A DNA stretch of 64,000 nt from Carposina sasakii (Eukaryota > Arthropoda > Insecta > Lepidoptera > Carposinidae), in the NCBI GenBank assembly GCA_014607495.2, contig CP053157.1, forward strand, positions 4,340,001 through 4,404,000, read 5' to 3'. A program made the position numbers and the translations under genes. The notes under the pieces were generated by a model that saw only the letters and a list, made by a program, of their open reading frames with translations, had not been told where the DNA came from and did not search any database. Shown piece by piece: positions 56,195-64,000 of the stretch. How positions within the stretch are numbered: the stretch's first letter is position 1; each line of letters begins with the position of its first letter.

Positions 56195-57840
56195 CCCTTT
56201 GGGTGTGGAACCCTAAAAAAGTGTAGGAATACCTCGGTCAAGAACTTTCACCTTTGTTAAGTAGGTAAGTAGATATCAAAGAGTAGACCTAATCTATATA
56301 TGCCTCCTCTATGATAGAGTGCCATTATACCTACCTTCTTAGTATACAGGGTGCAGTGACAGCCAGTGTGTAATAAATACATACATATCTAGTTATACAT
56401 ACGGTTGATTTCCCGAAATGTGGCAGATAGAACTGCAAGATCATAAAGAAGATCACGATCAGGATCAAGAGACAATTTAACGATGTTATCAATTGAAGGA
56501 ATGGCTATGGTGACGAATGCGGTTACGAAGTCAATATACCTACGTAACGTGGCCAAGGTAGGAACATTTGTATCCTGACGAATTAAAATGCATGTTGGAT
56601 AGTTACTATTTATTTATTTTAATCTACATACTTCCATGAAGAAGTACGAGTACCTCATGAAACTTACATTCTTACATTTACGCATCGTCATGTAAAATAG
56701 CTAATAAGAAAATATATAATTCATAATGTATTTGTAAAAATCATTAATCACAGTGTGTACTAACTAATACATAAATGGAATGATAGAATTTCAAATACAA
56801 CGATCATTAAACATTATTAATAAAAGTTTGAGTAAAATATTAAAATAACTTCAGATAAACAGAACAAAAAATCAGAGATATTCCTCCTTAGTCGAGTTAT
56901 ATGAAATTTTTAGTTATTTTTAATAACTTATTTAAAAAATACAATAAGTATAAGAAACTCCGTAAGAGCTTGAAGGCACAATTATTGAATATTTGTTTAG
57001 ATCTAAATACTTATCAAATAATAATTAATTGTACTGTGAATATTAATAAAGAAGATGATAGTATTGGCACAACGATAAAAAATAAGTCAAAAAAATAAAT
57101 AAACTTCCAAAAACATGTTGACTAATACGAAATAATGTAACTTATTTTTAAAACGATAAATCTAGCAACTAGATGTAAAAAAATATACAGTAAAGTATTA
57201 AAAAACTTTTAAAACACCGTGGTTTTAAGGAATGATTCAAATCGGAAATTATTTTATTACTTATGGAAAACCTTTACAATAGAGATTCCTTGAGAGGAAA
57301 TTCGAAATGGTCCACTAAATTCTATTATTTTATTGTAATTAACTGAATAAATTTTCTTATTGTAATTTAAGTGTAATCTGCGATAAGTACCTACAGGAAT
57401 TGATTGTTATATATAACAGGATTGATTTGCATTTAGACATACTTAGTAGGTAACTGGGAAAAGTATTTCTTGGCAGTTAGTTAAGTTGAGTATTTTAAAC
57501 CGAGGTTGTTGAATGTTGTTGCCTACTCCAGAGAGGTCATTCTAATGGTAGAACTTAGAAAAGACCTTGAACTGTAGAAATAAACATCAACACAACACGA
57601 CAATGTGACATTAGCAAATAGGATACCTAAAGAGTGTCTCTACTTATTTAAAACTTCAACTCAATAAACGTGAATTTCATCATAACATAGACGTGTGAAG
57701 CAAGGAAAGTTAACACGACAGTTTGGGAACTAAGCAACAAACTTTAGTCACAAGAAATGAATCAAATATTGCTGGCACACAATCTAAGCAAAATTCCCTA
57801 AAAGCAAATCAACCCAAACACATTTTTTGATACAATTTGA
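56195..57840. other. Intergenic, AT-rich
   Basis: Contains a repeat X piece (56405-56470) and one TACAGGGTG end (56346). A possible minus-strand AATAAA for the transgelin-like gene lies at 57329-57334. The 65-residue plus-strand frame at 56901 is AT-biased and unsupported. Confidence 0.4.
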
Positions 57841-57845
57841 GACGT

Positions 57846-58016
57846 TTACATGTGCCTGGTATTCCCAAAGTTGATTCCGCTTTGGTTGGCACCCTTGTTT
57901 GATCCGTATTGGAGGGAGATTACACCTTGGCCAGCTCTGAGCTGCTCTTCGGTGAAGTGTCGCACGTTCTTCTCGGCCTCCTTGGGTCCTATTGATGGCT
58001 TACCGAAGGTGTGAGC
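57846..58016 (-). CDS. Chd64: Transgelin-like terminal exon with calponin repeat
   Basis: Encodes AHTFGKPSIGPKEAEK through the calponin-like repeat to the final NTRHM and a TAA stop. The acceptor is CATTTTGCAG, phase 0. A frame upstream of the acceptor stays open to 58121, but that part lies in intron and LINE sequence. Confidence 0.9.
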   Translation of the reverse strand, partial: AHTFGKPSIGPKEAEKNVRHFTEEQLRAGQGVISLQYGSNKGANQSGINFGNTRHM

Positions 58017-61000
58017 CTGCAAAATGAAAACACTTGGATAAGTCCTTATTCTTGAACTATTGGTAGAAGATTCATCAGTCTTTTTCTGTCTACTGCTGGA
58101 CATAAGCCTCCCCCAGGGCACGCCACATGGATACTGCCGTAGGGGGATTTTTACCCATAGTCACCACGCTGGGCAGGCGGGTTGGTGACCGTGGTACAAG
58201 AGCGCTACACCCTCCACTGACCCTCGGATATGATAACTCATAACTGCGAAAACAAGCACTTGCACTACCTACCTACAATCGCCACAAGAAAACAGATCCG
58301 AGCACCTAGTATGCAAGATAATCATACTTCGTACTTCTCATAAGATAATCATTCATCGCACTATTCCGAAATCAAAAACTAGATTAATAATCTACATAAC
58401 TGTTATGTTTCGCCAACACTCGTGGCATCCACAGGATTATAGAAATTAGTAGGTAAAGCACTAATTATGAAACTCTAAAACCTTATAGTGAATGTTTGAA
58501 CTTCCGAATTGTAACGCCTAATACAATTTCATTTACATACATATCTGTACATCTGTGATGGACGGATTGAATAGAGAATCTGCTAAAGTTATAATCTTAA
58601 GCCAACATCGACAATAATAAGAGTAACGTTTTTTGCCATTTAGCTGAGGAACCTTACAAATAGTTTGTGTCGCCCTGAGCATGAGAAACATTTAAAAATA
58701 TTCCTAAATAAGCAGAATTAGAATCTAACAAAACAATGATTACCGTCCATCTACCTCGCTTCACAATAAGCGATTTATAAAAGTGAGAGCGAGATGTCAA
58801 ATTCTACCTGCATTGTTTGTTACGGCCAAAAGGTGTAAAAAGGGACCATAACAGTACCTATTCCCGTTTATTCGTTTGGGGCATAGATTACCTCCTAGGA
58901 GGTAGTCTATGGTTTGGGGTCAAACTGGTTGAATGAAACCATATCTCTATCTAGAGATATTATAGATATATTAAAATATGTCTATGCAATTCTTGGTTAG
59001 CTGGAAGAAATCTCTTTTAGATAAGCTCGCCTTAGTGCGTTCCCCGTATAACCACCATTCTAAATTATTATTTAACGGTATGTACAGGACTGGAGCATTT
59101 AAAAAACTTAAAGCAGGTACCTAAATGTGTTCACACCACACGTATTTGGTATTGGTTTGAAACGCACTTGTTGATTTCACATCATGTACCCACATAATGT
59201 ATGTAATGAATATTCTATCTATAACATAATTTCAATTAAAATGGACGTGTTTACCTTTAACTATTCTAATAACCTTTGTTCTAAAGACGTTAGTTTAGAG
59301 AAATGTCTCCAGCCGTAAGATAAGATAAGGCACATAATGACTTCGCAACGAATAACCTAACTCGTAAATTATTCTTGTAATTAGGCAAAATATTATCTGG
59401 AACCTGTCCAATCATTATGTACCTACCCTACTTAAATAAGTATACAGGGTATAATAAAAGGGGTATGTTAAGCGAAAAGCTATGTAAATAGCTCACTAAA
59501 AGAAACCTATCCACAAAATTTCAGACTCGAAATAACATGTTCATTTTTTCAGATAGTATGGAGAATTCCTAAACAATTCAGAAATTTTCATACAATCTAG
59601 AAAAATAAACATGTGATTTCGAATCTGAAATTTTGGAAATAGGTTCTCTATAGTGGGCTATTTACATAGCTTTTAGCTTAACATACCCTTTCTGTTACAC
59701 CCTGTATAGCTAGCTTTATCTTTTCATTGTTCTAGTCAAGCTAGCCTAGTGGCTCGTTAGATCCTCGGGGATTTTCTCTACGCTTTATTTGCATTTCTCT
59801 GGTCGGCTCTGTTGATCCTGGCTTACAATAGTTGCAGTGGCGGGTTTGAGTGGTGGGTCAATCTCAGTTGTATATTATTATTTATTATAGCAAAGATTTT
59901 AGCAGGGCAAAAATTGATACCAGACCAGTGACCATCGCAATGCCTTGCTAATGTAGATATAGTGGTTTATAAAAATCTAGACGGTATTCCGTACTAAATC
60001 GAGTTCGGAATAATCTGTCTTTCGAGCATCTATTTATGTATCAAGCTTTGGTTACCGTCATATAGGGTACCGTCCTCTAAAAGGTACCGTTATTCTAGAA
60101 AAGCATAATTTTAATTTTAGTTTCCATAAAGTCACTCATACATTATTCTGGTTGCAACTTTATCTACCTATGTTTTAAGACGAATGAAGTGCCTATACAC
60201 GATTCCAACTAACCTTTCTGCCAAGGGACTGTAAGCAGATGACAACAGAATTGAGATTCTGTCTCTCCCAGAGATCAACGGTTTGGAAAGTCTCCTGAGC
60301 AGGCACTCCGAGCTGTCTGGCGGCTTCGAGGAAGGCGTTTATGTTCTCCATGCATTTGAACGCCATCTTGGATTCGTTGACCTTCTTCACTGTGCCTGGT
60401 TTGATGGTGTTCACGAGTCTGGAATTGGGGTACAGAAGATTTTATTAATTTGAATCGTAAATATACATATTATAATCTATTTAGTTTGAAAATGACAGCT
60501 TGTTTTTATTTACTGTACATACACCAACATACACGGCGGTGTTCCCGAAATAGGGATAGACAGAACTGCAGGACCATAAAGGAGATCCCATAGCCACGTT
60601 AAACAGATGTAAATGATCAGTGACAAGTTGCTAGCGCCTGAGAGAATTCCGGAGATCCTTAGACACTTACGACAGGCACGGACGGAAATTTACGTATACT
60701 TAACATTCAGTGCCGGCGACTACGTATTTGCGTCTTTTAGACTTTCTAGAGGTGCCGCTGATGCTTATTTGCGCATTAGGCGTTGACGTGATTTCGGCAC
60801 CCTTAGAAAATCTGCCGGCAGCGAATGTGTTATTTTTGTGCAAGAGAATAACCATGGCAGAACCTGCATAGTAACATAACTTTTTGTACAGAGGGAGCGA
60901 GAAATCCTAGAATTATTGAAGTTCTCAGTCCTTCAATAATTTTCCAGCATTTTTTTTGGCATAAACTTAGCTACTTTATTTGATGTATAGAGTACGTACC

Positions 61001-61307
61001 CTTCGTTAAGCATGGCAACTAATAATAAACACCCTGTATAGGCGAGTATTATGGCTTTCCGTAAATAGTCATCATTTACAGCCCTGAGAAGTCCACTGTT
61101 GGACATAGGCCTCCCCCAACAACCTCCACTCCGACCGGTCGGAAGCAGCCTGCATCCAAATAGTACTCACTTGCAAAGGATAGTGCCGTCCTTGAGCACC
61201 TCGTAGAAGTTGTCCATATCACCGGAAATGTTTTCCGGCTCGCCGATGATCTGCCGGATCCATTCCAAGCTCTCTTCGGCCAGCTCCTCGCTGTATTTGC
61301 TGTTTAT
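57846..61307 (-). CDS. Chd64: Transgelin/calponin-like protein (Chd64-type), N-terminus missing
   Basis: Three minus-strand coding exons: 61171-61307, 60214-60418 and 57846-58016. They join in frame to 170 residues; the family has about 185-190, so roughly 18 N-terminal residues are missing. The CH domain runs from EESLEWIRQIIGEP through LKDGTILCKLVN, MAFKCMENINAFLEA and VDLWERQNLNSVVICLQ. The C-terminus has one calponin-like repeat (VISLQYGSNKGANQSG) and ends GNTRHM. These small cytoplasmic proteins bind and bundle actin; the Drosophila Chd64 protein has also been linked to juvenile-hormone response elements. The INSKYSEELAEES start and PSIGPKEAEKNVR linker fit Chd64 better than Mp20 (recalled family resemblance, no search run). 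Confidence 0.88.
58078..58195 (-). repeat. LINE 3'-end fragment in a transgelin-like intron
   Basis: CTACTGCTGGACATAAGCC, CCAGGGCACGCCACATGG and GGGCAGGCGGGTTGGTGACC. It is broken at GTGACCG by the GGCCC-family element that follows. Confidence 0.65.
58200..58545. mobile_element. GGGCCC-family element copy 3, eroded
   Basis: CTACACCCTCCACTGACCC and GATAACTCATAACTGCGA match the inside of 2141-2294. TAGTGAATGTTTGAACTTCC at 58490 matches its right flank. The terminal GGGCCC arms are missing. Confidence 0.55.
59443..59706. mobile_element. 264-bp TA-flanked foldback element in a transgelin-like intron
   Basis: Ends TACAGGGT and ACCCTGTA next to TA. Arms of about 110 bp include GGGTATGTTAAGCGAAAAGC, TATGTAAATAGC and ATTTCAGACTCGAAATAACA with mirror copies. 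Halves of the same family lie at about 29790-30000 and 61590-61690. Confidence 0.7.
59770..59870 (+). repeat. Dispersed repeat R, copy 3
   Basis: GTCGGCTCTGTTGATCCTGG and GTTGCAGTGGCGGGTTTGAG. Confidence 0.6.
60214..60418 (-). CDS. Chd64: Transgelin-like central exon
   Basis: Encodes LVNTIKPGTVKKVNES through ICLQSLGRK, the second half of the CH domain. The acceptor is AATTCCAG. The donor GTTAGT is phase 0 after the GRK codons. Confidence 0.9.
60536..60685 (+). repeat. Dispersed repeat X in a transgelin-like intron
   Basis: GGTGTTCCCGAAATAGGGAT, CAGGACCATAAAGGAGATCC and GATCAGTGACAAGTTGCTAG. Confidence 0.6.
61171..61307 (-). CDS. Chd64: Transgelin-like CH-domain exon
   Basis: Encodes INSKYSEELAEESLEW through LKDGTILCK. 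The acceptor is ATTTCCAG, phase 0; the donor GTGAGTAC interrupts the Lys codon after AA. The upstream phase 0 start implies a preceding exon carrying the initiator Met. Confidence 0.88.
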
Positions 61308-61375
61308 CTGGAAATAACGGACAATATGTATGAGCATGTGGAAGCAGTCTTTTCCAAAGATTTTTGAATAAGTAC

Positions 61376-61400
61376 ACACATACATACATACATACATATA
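61376..61400. repeat. ACAT microsatellite
   Basis: About five units of ACAT, about 70 bp outside the transgelin-like CH exon acceptor. Confidence 0.7.
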
Positions 61401-62430
61401 ATCACGCCTTTATCCCTTACGGGGTAGGCAGAGCACCAAGGGCCGATAGGACCACATGGCCATTTCTAACCAATTTTGAGGGTATAGTTGAGATGTACAA
61501 GTTCGGTTAGTAGTGACAGGTGAATAAGTATAAATACGAAATTTAGTTTAGGTCTTATTCCGTATCTACTAATGGCCTTATGCCATCCAGTGTACAGGGT
61601 GTAGCAGTAGGGGCAAAATGCTATGAAAATAGCCCACCTTAAAGTACCTATCAATAAAATTAAAGACTAGAAATTAGGTGCATTTTTATTTATAGCTAGC
61701 ATAGCAAAGGGGATATTCGTAAGTAGGTACTAGATACTTATCGTCGTCGTATCTTGAAAAATAAATATGTGATTTGTAATCCCAAAAATGTAAATAATAA
61801 GTGTAAAATAATATAAACAAGTAGATAGAAACTATAGAATAAACCTTCGAAGGTATGTAGGTACAAGGAAAATAATTTCGTGAAATATAGGTAATACAGG
61901 CCAAACAAAAACATTTCTCACTAAATGTTGTCCTAAAAGTTGGCATTTCGCCAAATATTGTTTACTGTGGATATTATGTTTCCAATACAAAGAAACCTGA
62001 TAAGCTATATAGTAGGCTTTGTTGAAAGGATTCGCTAATCACTCAGCGAGGGGCGATAATAAATACCTCCCTCTATAAATAAAATTAGGTACACAGAGGT
62101 ATTTTAGAACATTAATAGAACCGTGACGTTGTCTGACATTTTCAATTATCGACCTTCTTCGCGATACCTAATGCACATCGAAATCTCGTATATTAGCAAT
62201 AAAAAATGAGAGGCACATGCACAATTTAGTGCATAGAAATTGATAATTAACATTAGTCCTCGCTATGCTAATCGTGGTGGTGAGATCTCCTTCATGATTC
62301 TGAAGTTCTGGCAACCCCATTTCGGGAGCACAGAATGTGCATAGAAATCTTGTTATATCGCTTTTTATAACCTCATCTCCTTCCTCCTCGCCTCTAGAAA
62401 CTGATCAAATCCAATACGGCAAATTTTTCC
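61400..62430. other. No gene seen
   Basis: Includes a half copy of the 59443 element (61590-61690) and a reversed repeat X piece (62275-62335). No N-terminal exon for the transgelin-like gene could be identified. Confidence 0.4.
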
Positions 62431-62496
62431 ATTGAAATCGATAGCTGTCAAATATAGCAATGTCCATAGATTATGTGGTTATATAAATAAATTTAA

Positions 62497-62660
62497 TATG
62501 GATTTGGTTACAGTTTCCGTAGTTAGTTGTCATGGATACAGCAAGGCCGTTGTGATAAGCGCTCGGACCAATGCAGATAAACTCAAACAAGTTATAACGG
62601 TCGATCTGGTGACATACGAGTACGACAAGAATGTGAAAAGAAAGATAGATATAATAGGTA
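62497..62660 (+). CDS. Candidate internal exon or short ORF, unrecognised
   Basis: Open frame reading SVVSCHGYSKAVVISAR, NADKLKQVITVDLVTY and EYDKNVKRKIDII. It can begin at ATG 62498 or after an acceptor GGTTACAG, and it ends at a possible donor GTATCT. Codon composition is coding-like. No family was recognised; a transposon origin is possible. Confidence 0.35.
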
Positions 62661-63123
62661 TCTTATTCCTCTATGCAATTAGTTAATCTTAAGTTTAAGT
62701 TCATGAGCCTAACTTATAAACTGTGTGTGAAATTAAGCAACCGTTAAGTATGACATTTGACAGCAAAATTTATCGAATATCTGTCAAATTAAGCGTTGAT
62801 TAGCTTAATCAATGGGTGAGTCCCGCTCCCGATATCTTCAGGGGTAAGCTTTGTTAAAATGAGCTTAAAGTTTTAATAAAATTATCAATTTTATGTAAAC
62901 GCTTATCTAACTAACCGTTAGTTTCTCGATCGTTATTGTAACAGATGGCCATCGTCAAAGTAGATTCCAATATTATTAACTATTTCTATGTCAATCTACA
63001 GCTAAAATAATCGGTTGAATTAAATTCTTTGTTATTGATAAATAATATTCAAGTCACGTGCGTTCGTGTTTATCGTAAGGTGAATTTAGGTGTGTTGCAA
63101 TGTTTTAGACAGGATATACTTAC

Positions 63124-63298
63124 TATGCAAGCACTGCACATGACACAAGCAATGATAAGTCCTATGTCGATTACATAAAAGTAACACAAAGGGTCAGGGT
63201 AAACCAAGGAAGCTCTAAGGCTAATATGACACGTGCCTGCACTGCATTGATAAGTTGTCGAAATAGGAGGTGGCTTAAATTTCTTTGCCATTTGCATT
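63124..63298 (-). CDS. Candidate exon encoding a small membrane-spanning segment
   Basis: Minus-strand exon with an acceptor (TTTTTAACATTTTAG) and a strong donor (GTAAGTA). The frame starts at ATG 63297 and reads MQMAKKFKPPPISTTYQ, CSAGTCHISLRASLVYP and a hydrophobic end (YVIDIGLIIACVMCSACI). It ends in phase 0, which would join the transgelin-like exon at 61307. However, that family normally has a hydrophilic N-terminus, so a separate gene is more likely. Confidence 0.42.
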
Positions 63299-63299
63299 C

Positions 63300-64000
63300 T
63301 AAAATGTTAAAAATACAGCATACTTAGCTGATATAATTTATTAACTAAAATAATAATTAACGGTTAGTTTGCTGGAAGAAATCTCATTACGATATAATAA
63401 AGCACACCTTTGTACAATATCTTTCTTGTCATAAACTTTATTTGTGAAAACTTTACTGTGTACAATAAAGCATAAGAATAAAATAATTCGGTTAAGTATG
63501 TTAAGTATGCAATATTGGTAATAATTAAGATAAGTATGCAAAGTTCCTAATAAGTAAACCCAATTATAGTACCTATAGGTTGGATTGGCTTTTAGTTAGA
63601 GTAGAGTTCACTTACTTTATCTGATATTTCTAAGTAGGTTAGGTATAAGTTCCCAATTAAATTAATTTGTAAGTTGTTTTCAAGAATATATGGAGTACTT
63701 ATGGTTTTTTAAAACAGGTAGGTAATGCAAAGGCAGCTGTATAAATAAAATTGGTACATAGAAAGCATCAAGAAGGTTATACAAATTCCTAGGTGTTATA
63801 AATCCTGGCGCATATCTAAATGAAATGAACCTGAGGTAGAAATGAATACCACCATTGTATCTTACACTTAACAATTGTAATAAGGCATCCGTATTATTTA
63901 TAAAGAATTGCATACAATTACGTTATTTAATCACAACATTTACAATAGACATCTACTAGAATAATAGTTATTCATCATAAAAAGACGGCTTCTTGATTTG
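63300..64000. other. No gene seen at the right edge
   Basis: AT-rich. A GTAAGTG donor on the minus strand near 63610 has no convincing exon attached. Confidence 0.35.

Noticed and set aside
1..64000. CRISPR arrays, operons, phage or plasmid modules
   Set aside because: No regularly spaced direct repeats or prokaryotic gene organisation; introns and lepidopteran repeats show a eukaryotic nuclear sequence.

Overview
The window looks like nuclear DNA of a moth or butterfly. It is AT-rich, has short exons separated by kilobase introns with GT-AG boundaries, and is packed with tRNA-derived SINEs, LINE 3' ends and small inverted-repeat transposons of the kinds common in Lepidoptera. No bacterial, viral or organellar gene was seen. 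Long stretches have no gene. Most open reading frames over 60 codons are chance frames or frames inside repeats.

Three conserved genes can be read exon by exon. (1) A plus-strand CANT1-type calcium-activated nucleotidase (34818-40459, four coding exons, 391 aa) has an N-terminal membrane anchor and a TATA/CpG-rich promoter near 34480. (2) A minus-strand SLC25A38-type mitochondrial glycine carrier (51791 down to 42613, six coding exons, up to 332 aa) is convergent with CANT1; their poly(A) signals lie about 1.7 kb apart. (3) A minus-strand transgelin/calponin-like gene of the Chd64 type (61307 down to 57846, three coding exons visible) has its N-terminal exon missing from view.

Other exons are supported by splice sites and reading frame but are not recognised. 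A plus-strand pair (16497-16613 and 16907-17139) is the 3' end of a gene with a poly(A) signal. Two homologous minus-strand terminal exons (29545-29703 and 30203-30392) encode near-identical single-TM tails, with two possible upstream exons (31210-31267, 32659-32738). There is a minus-strand TATA promoter and first exon at about 12801-13000. Isolated candidate exons lie at 23579, 62497 and 63124.

Layout: 1-16 kb is intergenic or large introns with MITEs and one minus-strand promoter. 16.5-17.2 kb holds the unknown 3' end. 17.3-29.5 kb is repeat-rich, with two hAT-like elements, a BEL/Pao-like fragment and SINEs. 29.5-32.8 kb holds the paralogous membrane-protein exons. 34.4-40.6 kb is CANT1, 42.3-51.8 kb is SLC25A38, 52.8-56.2 kb is a nested transposon block, and 57.8-61.3 kb is the transgelin-like gene. 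62-64 kb holds two unassigned exon candidates.

The genes do not form a pathway: one is a secretory-pathway nucleotidase, one a mitochondrial glycine importer for haem synthesis, and one an actin-binding protein. The most informative material for follow-up is the set of transposons with readable target-site duplications (five with clean 8-bp duplications) and the unrecognised membrane-protein exons.
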